A stretch of 64,000 nucleotides of DNA from Mycobacterium dioxanotrophicus (GCF_002157835.1 NZ_CP020809.1:186001-250000), one strand, 5' to 3'. Positions 43,768 to 53,427 are shown, numbered from the stretch's first letter. A program made the numbers and translations. The notes: generated from the sequence alone by a model not told the origin.

Positions 43768-44574
43768 TTGACCGTGACCGACCGTGGCACTCGATCCGCC
43801 TATCTGGACCTGCTTCGGCAGGATCTCACCAGGTACGGGGTCGACGAGTTGGTGCCTGTGGGATGGGCTCGCCTGCACCGTCCTGTCTTCAAGTTTGGCA
43901 ACCTCATGCTCGTGCGCAAGCGGCCGTTCGATGCCCGCAAACGCGACTTGGGGCTGGATTGGCCGGCCGATGCGCTGACCATGATCGGTATGCAGCGCCT
44001 GACGAGTTTGCAGAACTGCATCGAGACGGTGCTCGCCGAGGAGATTCCGGGCGACCTCGTCGAATGCGGCGTGTGGCGAGGCGGGGCTTCCATCCTGATG
44101 CGCGCAGTCCTGGCCGCGTACGGAGACCAGACGCGGCAGGTCTGGCTGGCGGATTCGTTCGCAGGCGTGCCTGCGCCGGACGCCGACAACTACAAGGCCG
44201 ACAAGGGCGACAAGCTGCACCTCGCTGCTCCCATCCTTGCGGTCCCAGAGAAGGACGTGCGCGCCAATTTCGAGCGCTACGGTCTGTTGGACGACAGGGT
44301 CCGCTTCCTTCCGGGCTGGTTCAAGGACACGTTGACCGACGCCCCGATCCAACAGATCGCCGTGCTGCGACTCGACGGCGACCTCTACGAATCCACGATC
44401 CAGGCGCTCGACGGCCTGTACTCGCGGCTGTCGCCCGGTGGTTTTTGCATCATCGACGACTACCACGCGATCGACGGCTGCAAGAAGGCCGTCACGGACT
44501 ACCGCGCGAAGCACGGGATCACCGCAGAGATCGTCGAAATCGACGGTACCGGCGTGCTCTGGCGTAAGGAGTGA
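43768..44574 (+). CDS. TylF/MycF-like macrocin O-methyltransferase
   Basis: A 268-residue protein of the TylF family, metal-dependent enzymes that methylate deoxysugar hydroxyls on macrolides. Diagnostic stretches are GDLVECGVWRGGASILMRAV (SAM site), VWLADSFAGVPAPDADNY, and VLRLDGDLYESTIQALDGLY, then GGFCIIDDYHAIDGC with the metal-binding Asp pair. TTG 43768 is preferred: AAGGGG lies seven bases upstream, and the longer frame from 43726 has no site. In GPL synthesis it would methylate rhamnose or 6-deoxytalose. Confidence 0.88.
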   Translation: MTVTDRGTRSAYLDLLRQDLTRYGVDELVPVGWARLHRPVFKFGNLMLVRKRPFDARKRDLGLDWPADALTMIGMQRLTSLQNCIETVLAEEIPGDLVECGVWRGGASILMRAVLAAYGDQTRQVWLADSFAGVPAPDADNYKADKGDKLHLAAPILAVPEKDVRANFERYGLLDDRVRFLPGWFKDTLTDAPIQQIAVLRLDGDLYESTIQALDGLYSRLSPGGFCIIDDYHAIDGCKKAVTDYRAKHGITAEIVEIDGTGVLWRKE

Positions 44575-44708
44575 CGGACAGTCCACCATTTTCGGCGTTG
44601 CCGCGCTCACCCGGTCAAGGTCCGTCTCCTGCGGACGTGACCGCGGGGCGGTGCGCGCACCGGCGGGCGACCGGCCGTCACGGGAAAACTGAAAGGCTTC
44701 GAACTGCG

Positions 44709-45977
44709 ATGAAATTTGTGTTGGCGAGCTACGGAACGCGGGGCGATATCGAACCGTCCATCGTTGTGGCTCGCGAACTGGTGCGCAGAGGGCACGAAGT
44801 GAACATCGCGGTCGCGCCGGATTCGGTGGGATTCGTTGAGGCAGCCGGGCTTCCAGCCGTGGCCTTCGGCCTCGACACGCGCACCTGGCTCGACGTCTAC
44901 CGCAACTTCTGGACGTCCTTCTTCCACGGGTTCTGGAAGATCCGGGAGATGCGGCGACTCTGGCGTGAGATGTGGACGTTGAGTGATCAGTGCTGGGAGC
45001 AGATCAATGCGACTCTGACGTCGCTCGCCGACGGTGCCGATGTGCTGATCGCCGGACAGGCCTACCAGGAGCCGGCGGCCAATGTCGCGGAGTACTACGG
45101 GATTCCACTCGTCACGCTGCATCACGTGCCGATCCGCGCCAACGGCAGGCTCGTGACCATCCTGCCTGCGCCGTTGGGCCGCGCCGCGATGACGGTGTTC
45201 GACTGGCTGACTTGGTTGCTCAACAAGAAGGTCGAGGACACCCAACGGCGCGAACTGGGATTGCCGAAGGCAACCGCCCCGATGTCGCAGCGCGTAGCCG
45301 ACCGCAGGTCGCTCGAAGTCCAGGCGTACGACGAGGTCTGCTTTCCCGGCCTCGCCGACGAATGGGCGAAATGGAACGGTCAGCGGCCGTTCGTGGGGAC
45401 CCTCACAATGGAGCTGGCGACCAGCGTCGACGAAGAGGTCACCGACTGGATCGCCGCGGGGAACCCGCCGATCTGCTTCGGATTCGGCAGCATGCCGGTG
45501 GAATCTCCGGCCGACACGATCCGGATGATCAGCGCCGCGAGCGCGCAGTTGGGTCAGCGGGCGTTGGTGTGCGCGGGATACAGCGACTTCAGCGACGTCC
45601 CCCAGTTCTCTCACGTCAAGGTGGTCGGCGCGGTCAACTACGCGGCGATCTTCCCCGCTTGCCGCGCGGTGGTGCATCACGGGGGTTCGGGAACGACGGC
45701 GGCCAGCATGCGTGCCGGGGTCCCCACTCTGATCCTTTCGATGGACGCCAATCAAACACTGTGGGGAGCGCAACTCAAGCGCTTGAAAATCGGTACCACC
45801 CGGCGGTTTTCGGCTACCACGCAAGAATCTCTGGTTGCCGACCTGCGTCGAATCCTCGCACCCGACTACGCCGTGCGAGCCCGCGAGATCGCGGCGAGAA
45901 TGAGCACGCCATCTGAAAGTAATTACCGTGCAGCGGATCTCGTTGAGGACTTCGCGCGTTTGAGGAGTACCGCCTGA
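44709..45977 (+). CDS. GPL glycosyltransferase, GT1 family
   Basis: A 422-residue GT-B glycosyltransferase of the UDP/dTDP-sugar GT1 type. The N-terminus is KFVLASYGTRGDIEPSIVVA and the nucleotide-sugar motif is VVHHGGSGTTAASMRAGVPT. It is strongly similar along its length to the protein at 52174-53427. M. smegmatis-type GPL loci encode several such Gtf enzymes that attach 6-deoxytalose to D-allo-Thr and rhamnose to alaninol. I cannot decide which sugar this copy transfers. GAAAGG lies 12 bases before the ATG, matched at the paralogue. Confidence 0.9.
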   Translation: MKFVLASYGTRGDIEPSIVVARELVRRGHEVNIAVAPDSVGFVEAAGLPAVAFGLDTRTWLDVYRNFWTSFFHGFWKIREMRRLWREMWTLSDQCWEQINATLTSLADGADVLIAGQAYQEPAANVAEYYGIPLVTLHHVPIRANGRLVTILPAPLGRAAMTVFDWLTWLLNKKVEDTQRRELGLPKATAPMSQRVADRRSLEVQAYDEVCFPGLADEWAKWNGQRPFVGTLTMELATSVDEEVTDWIAAGNPPICFGFGSMPVESPADTIRMISAASAQLGQRALVCAGYSDFSDVPQFSHVKVVGAVNYAAIFPACRAVVHHGGSGTTAASMRAGVPTLILSMDANQTLWGAQLKRLKIGTTRRFSATTQESLVADLRRILAPDYAVRAREIAARMSTPSESNYRAADLVEDFARLRSTA

Positions 45978-46035
45978 GCAGCGCAGGCCGTGTGCCGCGC
46001 CGCAGGCGATCGAGAGTTTAACCAGGAGGGGAATA

Positions 46036-47043
46036 TTGAGCGAGGTTCGCAAAGAGTGCCGGGTGTGCGGCTCGGTGGGTCCTCATCGGACCATCACTGT
46101 CCGTGAGATGTACTACGGCACTCGGGAGTTGTTCGACTACTACATCTGCAAGGACTGCGAAACCCTGCAGATCGTGGATGTGCTCGAGGGCGAGGAACTC
46201 GCGCGGCACTACCCGCGCAAGTACTACTCCTACACCGTGGCTGAGCAGCCCGGATTCTTCCAATGGATGACGACGCAGCGAGACCGCTATGAATTGAACG
46301 AGCGGCGGCAGTTCGTGGGTGCCCTCGTCGCGGCGTTGCCGCCGGGTGTCCGGTCCCTGATCGGCACGCGTGACGCCAGCGGAGACGTCATCAAGATGCT
46401 CGGCGATCTGAATCTTGCGCGTGATGCGCGAATCCTTGATGTCGGCTGCGGCGGCGGCACGTTGCTCGACCGGCTGGCGCGGGCAGGCTTCACCGAACTC
46501 ACCGGCGCGGATCCGTTCATCGAGGAGGACGGTGTCACGCCGCTGGGCGTTCCGCTGCTGAGGCGATTCATGAACGAAGTGCCCGGCGAGTTCGATCTCA
46601 TCATGTTCAACCATTCGCTGGAGCATGTTCCGGATCCGGTCGAGACGCTGAAAGCGGCCAACGAGCGGCTCGCTCCCGGTGGCGTCTGCCTGGCGCGGCT
46701 GCCAACGACGTCGTCGGAAGCCTGGGCCACCTATGGGAAACACTGGTGCCTGATCGATGCGCCTCGGCACACCGTCATCCCTTCCCGCCGCGGTATGGAA
46801 CTCGCGGCGGAAACCGTCGGCATGCGGGTGGAGAAGACCATCGACGACTCCAACTCCTCGCAGTTCTTCGGCAGTGAGGCATACCGCCGGGGCATTGCCT
46901 TGCCTGAGTTGAACGGACTGGGCGCCATCTTCCGAAACTTCGGGGTGCGGCAGATGTTGGGTTGGGAACGGCGTTCGGTCTCACTCAATCGGCAGGGCCG
47001 CGGCGACCAGGCAGGCTTCGTGATGCGGGCCGCATCGGCCTGA
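46036..47043 (+). CDS. Zinc-ribbon class I SAM methyltransferase
   Basis: A 335-residue protein. TTG 46036 has AGGAGGGG five bases upstream. An N-terminal Cys4 ribbon (CRVCGS and CKDC) is followed by a methyltransferase domain (ILDVGCGGGTLLDRLARAGF, then FNHSLEHVPDP and LAPGGVCLARLPTT). It resembles the first two domains of sugar C-methyltransferases but lacks their C-terminal domain. Its place between a glycosyltransferase and an epimerase gene suggests modification of the GPL glycan or its precursor. Confidence 0.82.
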   Translation: MSEVRKECRVCGSVGPHRTITVREMYYGTRELFDYYICKDCETLQIVDVLEGEELARHYPRKYYSYTVAEQPGFFQWMTTQRDRYELNERRQFVGALVAALPPGVRSLIGTRDASGDVIKMLGDLNLARDARILDVGCGGGTLLDRLARAGFTELTGADPFIEEDGVTPLGVPLLRRFMNEVPGEFDLIMFNHSLEHVPDPVETLKAANERLAPGGVCLARLPTTSSEAWATYGKHWCLIDAPRHTVIPSRRGMELAAETVGMRVEKTIDDSNSSQFFGSEAYRRGIALPELNGLGAIFRNFGVRQMLGWERRSVSLNRQGRGDQAGFVMRAASA

Positions 47044-47135
47044 GCCGTCCGGCGTCCGGCGCGGGCGCCAATTTACTTGACACTGAGGACATCTCGACAT
47101 GATCGAAGGTGTACCCGAACGGAAGGCGTCAGCTC

Positions 47136-48257
47136 TTGTCTAAATCCGTACTCATCAGCGGCGGAGCGGGATTCATCGGTACTGCGCTGTCGCGCCGTCT
47201 CGTCGAAGCCGGTTACGACGTAGCGGTCATGGATGTCCTGCTTGCTCAAGTACACGGCGACGGAAAGGCGCTCGACCTGCACCCGTCGGTACGGTTCTTC
47301 ACCGGCGACGTGACCCACGCACCGGATTGGGATGCCGTCCTGCGTCTGTGCCGGCCTTCGCAGGTCATCCATTTGGCGGCCGAAACGGGCACCGCGCAGT
47401 CGCTGTCACAGGCGACCCGCCACGGCCTGGTGAACGTGGTGGGCACCACCCAGCTGCTCGATGCGCTGAGCCGTGCGGATCTGGTGCCCGAGCAGATCGT
47501 CGTGGCTTCGTCGCGGGCGGTCTACGGTGAGGGCGCCTGGCAAGCGGGCGACGAGGTCTTCTACCCGCGTCCGCGCAGCCACGCACAGTTGCAGGCCGGC
47601 GTCTGGGATCCCCAGGGACCAACCGGTGAACCTGGCGTGCCGCTTCCGAGCCGTGCAGGGGTGACCGAGACGCGCCCGACCAACGTCTACGGCGCGACGA
47701 AGCTGGCCCAGGAGAATCTGCTGACGGCGTGGACCTCGGCGCACGACACGGGTCTGAGCATTCTGCGCCTGCAGAACGCCTATGGGCCCGGTCAGTCGTT
47801 GACCAATCCCTATACCGGCGTTGTGCCGTTCTTCGCGCGGCTGTCCCGGCAGCTGCGCGCGTCGGAAGTCTATGAAGACGGCCGCATCGTGCGCGACCTG
47901 GTCTACATCGACGATGTCATCGACGCGCTGTTCACGTCCGTGGTCAACCCCGCCGTGCAGTCGCGCTGCTTGGACATCGGATCAGGGCACGGCATCACCA
48001 TCCACGAGTTGGCGAAGAAGATCGCTGCGGTCTTCGGCGCTCCTGAGCCGGTCGTCGTAGGAAAGTTCCGGGACGGCGACGTGCGGGCCGCCAGTTGTGA
48101 CATCGAACCCACGCTGAGCGATCTGCAATGGCGTCCGAAATGGACGCTGGACGATGGGCTGCGCTCGCTGCTCGACTGGATAGGTACACAGACCGAGGCG
48201 GGAGCAGAAGATGGCGCCGAGTACCTGGACCGCGTCGGGGTGGAACGCGCCCGCTGA
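47136..48257 (+). CDS. NAD-dependent nucleotide-sugar epimerase/dehydratase
   Basis: A 373-residue extended SDR. The NAD-binding motif is VLISGGAGFIGTALSRRLVE; the catalytic YxxxK is in NVYGATKLAQ; ASSRAVYGEG supplies the Ser/Thr side. RLQNAYGPGQSL and VYIDDVIDAL are family features. TTG 47136 has GGAAGG nine bases upstream. It may interconvert dTDP-deoxysugars needed for 6-deoxytalose or rhamnose on GPL; the specific reaction is not evident. An insertion with basic/Pro-rich residues (RPRSHAQLQAGVWDPQGPTG) sits before the YxxxK motif. Confidence 0.85.
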   Translation: MSKSVLISGGAGFIGTALSRRLVEAGYDVAVMDVLLAQVHGDGKALDLHPSVRFFTGDVTHAPDWDAVLRLCRPSQVIHLAAETGTAQSLSQATRHGLVNVVGTTQLLDALSRADLVPEQIVVASSRAVYGEGAWQAGDEVFYPRPRSHAQLQAGVWDPQGPTGEPGVPLPSRAGVTETRPTNVYGATKLAQENLLTAWTSAHDTGLSILRLQNAYGPGQSLTNPYTGVVPFFARLSRQLRASEVYEDGRIVRDLVYIDDVIDALFTSVVNPAVQSRCLDIGSGHGITIHELAKKIAAVFGAPEPVVVGKFRDGDVRAASCDIEPTLSDLQWRPKWTLDDGLRSLLDWIGTQTEAGAEDGAEYLDRVGVERAR

Positions 48258-48590
48258 CGTCGCCGTCAGGCGGTGCGCGAAACCGGTTTCGGTGCTGGTA
48301 TTTTCGGTTGGGCCGACTGCTGCTGATTTTTGCCAGGGCACGGCGGACGAACGTTATTCGCAGTTGAAGATCACGGACAAAAGCTGTACGTGATTTGCGA
48401 AATGTGCCGCCAATTGCGATGTGTAAACGGCAATTTCACCTACACCCGACGGATGAGCCGAGGCTGAATCCGCGAAATGCGGTCACTGAGGCTAGAATTC
48501 GGACCCGTTCGGTGCGGCCCAAACGCCAACGGTCCTTGCCGAAGCAACATACGATTGCGGCGCAGCGTCAGGTGGGGACGACAGGCGGGG
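48258..48590. other. Intergenic region before the acyltransferase gene
   Basis: About 330 bases, AT-richer than its flanks, with no recognisable gene. It probably holds the acyltransferase promoter; no clear hairpin is seen. Confidence 0.4.
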
Positions 48591-49691
48591 ATGATGAAGC
48601 TAGCTCAGGTATTCGATCCGCGGAACAATGCGTTGAACGCATTCCGGTTGGCCCTGGCTGCCGAGGTCATCCTGTGGCATTCCTTCCCGGTGACAGGACG
48701 CATGCCACCAGAGGCGGTACTGCAGGTTCTCTTCTCGGTGGGGGTCGACGGCTTCTTCGCGATCTCGGGCTTCCTCATCACCCGGAGTTGGCTGACCAAC
48801 CCTAATATTCGCGAATATCTCATGGCCCGGGCTCTTCGCATTCTCCCCGGCTTCTATGTCTGCCTCGCAGTGACGGCGTTCGTCATCGCGCCCATCGCAT
48901 TGGCGGCGCAGGGCGGCTCGGTATCCAAACTGCTCACGTCGTCCGCTCCTATCGAATACATCGTGAAGAACCTCGGGCTGATTCCGCTTCAGCGAGTGAT
49001 CGGCGAGACGCCACACGGGGTTCCCGACGCGGCCGCGGGATGGAATGCCTCCCTGTGGTCACTGATCTGGGAGGTCGCGTGCTACCTCATCGTCGCGCTG
49101 CTCGGCGTGGTGGGGCTGGCCAGTAAGAAGTGGATCTCGCCGGTCTTTCTGGTGCTCGCCACGGCAGGCGCGATGTTGTTCCCACCGCTGACCTATCCGG
49201 GCGTGTGGACCATTCCGCAGCTGATCATGCGTACCGGAATCATGTTCGCGGCGGGCGCCCTCATGTATCACTGGCGGGACGTGATCCCTGCCAGATGGTC
49301 GATCGTCGCGGTGTGCGTGGTCATCGTGTTCGCCGCCGGGCTGCTACCCGATTACCGCGTGGTCGCCGGGCTGCCGTTGGCATATGCCGTCATCGTCTCC
49401 GGCGCGCTCATCCGCAACAAGCGCATGAACCTGCGTACGGATCTGTCCTACGGGGTCTACATCTATGCGTTTCCCGTTCAACAGCTGCTCGCCACCTTCG
49501 GCCTCATCTTCCTGAGTCCGATTCTGTTCTTTGTGATTTCGACGGTGGTGACACTGCCGTTCGCGGCGATGAGCTGGTTCGTCGTCGAGAAACGCGCGAT
49601 GGCGTTGAAGGCTCGTTTCAAGCGGAAGGCCCAGATGCGCGTACCGGAGCCGAGCCCGGCCGGCGACGTGAACGTGACTGGCAGTCAATAA
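48591..49691 (+). CDS. atf1: Membrane acyltransferase 3 family protein (Atf1-like)
   Basis: A 366-residue polytopic protein of the acyltransferase-3 family with about ten helices. The N-terminal FRLALAAEVILWHSFPV carries the catalytic His region; VGVDGFFAISGFLITRSW and RALRILPGFYVCL are hallmark segments. In M. smegmatis Atf1 acetylates the 6-deoxytalose of GPL. The position among GPL glycan genes supports this assignment. ATG 48591 (or the adjacent ATG 48594) fits the family start; a longer frame from 48477 is not conserved in character. Confidence 0.85.
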   Translation: MMKLAQVFDPRNNALNAFRLALAAEVILWHSFPVTGRMPPEAVLQVLFSVGVDGFFAISGFLITRSWLTNPNIREYLMARALRILPGFYVCLAVTAFVIAPIALAAQGGSVSKLLTSSAPIEYIVKNLGLIPLQRVIGETPHGVPDAAAGWNASLWSLIWEVACYLIVALLGVVGLASKKWISPVFLVLATAGAMLFPPLTYPGVWTIPQLIMRTGIMFAAGALMYHWRDVIPARWSIVAVCVVIVFAAGLLPDYRVVAGLPLAYAVIVSGALIRNKRMNLRTDLSYGVYIYAFPVQQLLATFGLIFLSPILFFVISTVVTLPFAAMSWFVVEKRAMALKARFKRKAQMRVPEPSPAGDVNVTGSQ

Positions 49692-49898
49692 GTTTGCCCA
49701 GATGGCCGGTGCCGGCTGTCGGCGCATATCGTTGAGGTGTCGTCAACTCGTTGGCATTAACCTGTTCTGCAGCCCGACGTAGAGTTCGCCGAGCAGCGCC
49801 GACCGTCTCACGGCTCTGGGCGCCGAGCCATCGCATCGCCGAAAGTTGTGCTGCGACAAGCGCGTCGGATTGAAGGGCGTCGGGTCACACGCCTATGT

Positions 49899-49904
49899 TA
49901 TGGT
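49899..49904 (+). promoter_or_regulatory. -10 hexamer for leaderless methyltransferase transcript
   Basis: TATGGT is followed by seven bases and GTG 49912. Confidence 0.42.
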
Positions 49905-49911
49905 CGCCGCC

Positions 49912-50703
49912 GTGGCAACCGGATTGTCGACCAAGGCCCGCCTGACGATGCGCTGGGTGCGCGCTGAATATTGGCTCGCGCGAAAGCTCCTACCCGACGT
50001 CTATTCCAATGACGCACTGATCACCTTCAACACCCATGGGTTCATGGATGACCCGGCGTTCCGGCGGGCCTACGAGCGTGGCGCACGCGCACTCGGTGAG
50101 GACCAGGACTGGTACCAGTGGCATTGGCGGGTACACGTCGGTCTCTGGGCGGCTGCCAACGCGAGCAAGCTCGAGGGTGACTTCGTCGAATGCGGGGTCA
50201 GCTACGGGTTCTTGAGCAGCGCGGTGATGGAATACCTGGACTGGGACCGGCTGGGCAAGACGTTCTATCTGCTCGACACGTTCACCGGACTCGACCCCCG
50301 CTTCGTCACCGCGGGTGAGCGTGAGTCAGGCGCACTTGAGACAAGCCAGGCGCACCTGAAAGACGGTCTCTATGTGGACTCAGTCGACAGCGTGCGGGCC
50401 AACTTCGCGGAATGGAAGAACCACCGCATCATCGTCGGAGCGGTCCCCGAGACTCTCGATCAGGTCGATGCAGACAAAGTCGCCTACCTGCACATCGACA
50501 TGAACTGCGCGCCGCCGGAAGTCGCTGCACTGCGGCACTTCTGGCCCCGGTTGACGCCAGGGGCCTACGTACTGCTCGACGATTACGCGAACCGGGGACG
50601 CGAAGAGCAGCGAGACGCCATGGACGAGCTCTCGGTGGAACTGGGCGTGCCGATCTGCACCCTGCCCACCGGGCAGGGGCTGATCATCAAGCCGGCGCGC
50701 TGA
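49912..50703 (+). CDS. TylF-family O-methyltransferase (second copy)
   Basis: A 263-residue protein. SAM-binding features are LEGDFVECGVSYGFLSSAVM and FYLLDTFTGLD; the metal/catalytic region is VAYLHIDMNCAPPEVAALRH and GAYVLLDDYANRG. It is distant from the copy at 43768-44574, so probably methylates a different sugar hydroxyl. GTG 49912 is chosen from the -10 spacing; ATG 49900 is the in-frame alternative. Its stop and that of the convergent gene are read from a single palindrome, TGATCA (50701-50706). Confidence 0.83.
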   Translation: MATGLSTKARLTMRWVRAEYWLARKLLPDVYSNDALITFNTHGFMDDPAFRRAYERGARALGEDQDWYQWHWRVHVGLWAAANASKLEGDFVECGVSYGFLSSAVMEYLDWDRLGKTFYLLDTFTGLDPRFVTAGERESGALETSQAHLKDGLYVDSVDSVRANFAEWKNHRIIVGAVPETLDQVDADKVAYLHIDMNCAPPEVAALRHFWPRLTPGAYVLLDDYANRGREEQRDAMDELSVELGVPICTLPTGQGLIIKPAR

Positions 50704-51978
50704 TCAGATCGTGTGGACCTCGGGCACGTAGAGGATCCACCGTCCGCCCTTCTCCTGGAACAGCCGTTCCTTGGCCATGATCTCTTCGGCATGGTTCCAC
50801 GCGAACAGCAACGCGTAGTCGGGGTAGGGGTCGGTGAAGGCATCAGGCGGGCACACCGGGATCTTCGAGCCCGGCGTGACCCGACCCTGCTTCTCCGGCG
50901 TGGAGTCACACACCAGCGGCAGCAGGTCTGCCCCGATGCCGCAGTAGTTGAGCACCGTCGCGCTTCTGGACGTCGCGCCGTAGCCGACGACACGTCGGCC
51001 TTCCGAACGGATGTCGTGCAGCAGCGACACGAGGTCGGTCTTGATGCGGTTGACGTCGCTGGAGAACCTGACGAACGCGGCTTCTTCCTTCTCGGCGAGC
51101 CCGTCGGCCTTCTCCTGCGCGACGAATTTCTCGACGGCGGGGCTCGGTTCGAGGGCGCCGCGGCGCGCGACGGTATAGCGGATCGACCCGCCGTGCAGAG
51201 GCAGGTGTTCGGCGTCGACCAGCTCGAAACCGAAATGGGCCGCCATGGCCTGCACAGAACTGACCGAGAACAGGTAGATGTGCTCGTCGTAGATCTGGTC
51301 GAAATAGTTGTGCCTGAGGATGTCGGCGAGCGAGCGATCTTCGAATACGAACAGGCCATCCGGAGCGAGCAGGGTCCCGACCCCCTCGAATATCGAGTCG
51401 AGGTAGGAGATATGGCTGAACGTGTTCGCCGAGAAGATCAGGTTGGCATGACCGTGCTCGGAGTAGATGTCGGCGGCCGTCTCGGCGTTGAAGAAATCGG
51501 TGCGCACGTTGACTCCGTGGGAGCGGGCGACTTCACCCGCGCTGGCAGCCGGGTCCACCCCCAGGTGCCGCATCCCCGCCTCGCTGAGAGTCTTCAGCAT
51601 GACGCCGTCATTGCTTCCGATCTCGACGACGAACCCGTCCCGGCCGCCGGGGCACGTTTCGATGATGTGGCGGGCCACGTCTTCGAAGTGCCTGCGGATC
51701 AGCAGAGAGCCGGATGCGCGGTACGGATAGTCGGCGCGATACATCTCATACGGAGGCACGGTGTCGAGTTGTTGGACCATGGTGCACGACGTGCAGGCAC
51801 CGACAGCCAGTCGAAAAAACGGCACTTTGTCGGCGTCTTCGGGTTTGGCGAAGGCATTCGAGACGGGTTGGCGGCCGAGGTCGAAAACCTCGTGTAGCTC
51901 GCCACCGCATATCCGGCATCTGTGGTCGGTCAAAGTTGCCCCCTGTCTCGCACGCTGCTCGCCGATTGTGGTCGACAT
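50704..51978 (-). CDS. TylCIII/TcaB9-like sugar C-methyltransferase
   Basis: A 424-residue protein with the three-domain layout of NDP-sugar C-methyltransferases: N-terminal zinc-binding Cys4 domain (CRICGG and CTSC), central SAM domain (FVVEIGSNDGVMLKTLSEAG), and a C-terminal domain (VVGYGATSRSATVLNYCGIG). The catalytic YDEH of TcaB9-type enzymes is present in NYFDQIYDEHIYLFS. It would place a C-methyl group on a keto-sugar. Simple GPLs lack C-branched sugars, so its role here is open. ATG 51978 is used; TTG 51933 with a GGGGG site is a good alternative. Confidence 0.85.
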   Translation of the reverse strand: MSTTIGEQRARQGATLTDHRCRICGGELHEVFDLGRQPVSNAFAKPEDADKVPFFRLAVGACTSCTMVQQLDTVPPYEMYRADYPYRASGSLLIRRHFEDVARHIIETCPGGRDGFVVEIGSNDGVMLKTLSEAGMRHLGVDPAASAGEVARSHGVNVRTDFFNAETAADIYSEHGHANLIFSANTFSHISYLDSIFEGVGTLLAPDGLFVFEDRSLADILRHNYFDQIYDEHIYLFSVSSVQAMAAHFGFELVDAEHLPLHGGSIRYTVARRGALEPSPAVEKFVAQEKADGLAEKEEAAFVRFSSDVNRIKTDLVSLLHDIRSEGRRVVGYGATSRSATVLNYCGIGADLLPLVCDSTPEKQGRVTPGSKIPVCPPDAFTDPYPDYALLFAWNHAEEIMAKERLFQEKGGRWILYVPEVHTI

Positions 51979-52173
51979 CGTGAGCCTAGACCCTTGCCCG
52001 TGTCGTAAACCGGTTTCGTCAATGGCATTTCATTGTCGTGGCAGCCGCCCGACGTGCGAATGACGAGGCGGCCAGATGTCGCCGCTAAGCAATTTGCCAT
52101 GACAAGTGTCGGTCAAACCCTGGAAAAACTACGGGGATTCGATGCCAGAGCAACGGGCTGCGCGGGCGCGTGG

Positions 52174-53427
52174 TCAACGCGCTGCCGCGCGGACCTTGTT
52201 CTCGAACAGATCCGCCGTTTTGGCGATGCTGGCGGCCGGCGTCGTCATCCGGGTGGCGAGTTCACGTGCCCGGGCGTGGTATTCCGGCGCCAGGATTCGG
52301 CGCAGATCCTCCGTCAGTGAATCGCGGGTGGTTTTCGAAACACGGCGTGCTGTACCGACTTTCAATCGCCTGAGCTGATTGCCCCAGTAGGGCTGATCCG
52401 CGGTGCTCCAGAGAATGAGCGTCGGGACACCTGCCCGCAGGCTCGCCGCTGTGGTTCCCGAACCGCCGTGATGCACCACTGCGCGGCATGCGGCGAAAAC
52501 CGTGGCATAGTTCGCGACTCCGATCACCTTTACGTGATCAGGGATGGTGACGTGGCTGAAGTCGGTGCCGCCGGCGCACACCAACGCGCGTTCGCCCAAT
52601 TCCGCGCACGCTGTACTGATCATTTCCAGTGTTTCCGAGGGTGATTCGACAGGGATGCTGCCGGTGGCAAAACAGATCGGCGGTGTGCCCGACGCGATCC
52701 ACGACGCCACCTCGTCGTCGTTGTCGGTCGACAGGCCCATGGTCAGCGCTCCGACAAACGGCCGTTGGCCGTTCCATTTCCTCCACTCCTCCGCCAGCCC
52801 CGGCACGCTGACGGCGTCGTAGGCCTGTACTTCCACTGACCCCCGATCAGGGATCCGGCGTGGTGCCGGACGAGTTGCTTTTGGCAAACCCAACTCTCGT
52901 CGCTGTGCATTCTCGACATCCTTTGTCGAGCGCCACAGCAACCATTCGGTCAGCGCGCCGGCGGAGCGGACCACCGGCGCGGGCAGCATCGGGACCAGTC
53001 GCCCATTGGGCCGCATCGGGAAGTGATGCAACATGACCAGCGGAATGTCGTAGAACTCAGCGACATTGGCGGCAGGTTGTTCGTAGTTCAGGCCGGTCGA
53101 GAGCAGGTCGGCTCCGTTGGCCAGTCCCATCAATGTGTCGCTGGTCTCGCCCCAGTATCGCGAGATCGGTTGCCAGAGCTCCTTCAGCGAACGCACCGGA
53201 TGACTCATGAGCTCAGACCAGAAGTTGCGCAGGAACTCTTCGCGTAGAAACGCCTGCAGCGGTGGGCCATACGCGGCAGTCGAGAGGCCCGCGCCCTCGG
53301 CGAATCCGACCAGATCAGGGGGTACGGCCAGCTGAACGTCGTGACCTCTGCGCTGCAATTCGCATCCGACGCTGACGGAGGGTTCGACATCGCCGCGAGT
53401 GCCATAGCATGCCAGCACAAACTTCAT
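52174..53427 (-). CDS. GPL glycosyltransferase, GT1 family (second copy)
   Basis: A 417-residue GT-B enzyme starting KFVLACYGTRGDVEPSVSVG, with the donor-binding motif VVHHGGSGTTAASLRAGVPT. It is a close paralogue of the enzyme at 44709-45977 and transcribed in the opposite direction. The pair probably transfers different sugars (rhamnose or 6-deoxytalose) to different ends of the tetrapeptide. ATG 53427 has GAAAGG 11 bases upstream, the same weak spacing as its paralogue; the frame to 53529 adds a non-conserved stretch. Confidence 0.9.
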   Translation of the reverse strand: MKFVLACYGTRGDVEPSVSVGCELQRRGHDVQLAVPPDLVGFAEGAGLSTAAYGPPLQAFLREEFLRNFWSELMSHPVRSLKELWQPISRYWGETSDTLMGLANGADLLSTGLNYEQPAANVAEFYDIPLVMLHHFPMRPNGRLVPMLPAPVVRSAGALTEWLLWRSTKDVENAQRRELGLPKATRPAPRRIPDRGSVEVQAYDAVSVPGLAEEWRKWNGQRPFVGALTMGLSTDNDDEVASWIASGTPPICFATGSIPVESPSETLEMISTACAELGERALVCAGGTDFSHVTIPDHVKVIGVANYATVFAACRAVVHHGGSGTTAASLRAGVPTLILWSTADQPYWGNQLRRLKVGTARRVSKTTRDSLTEDLRRILAPEYHARARELATRMTTPAASIAKTADLFENKVRAAAR

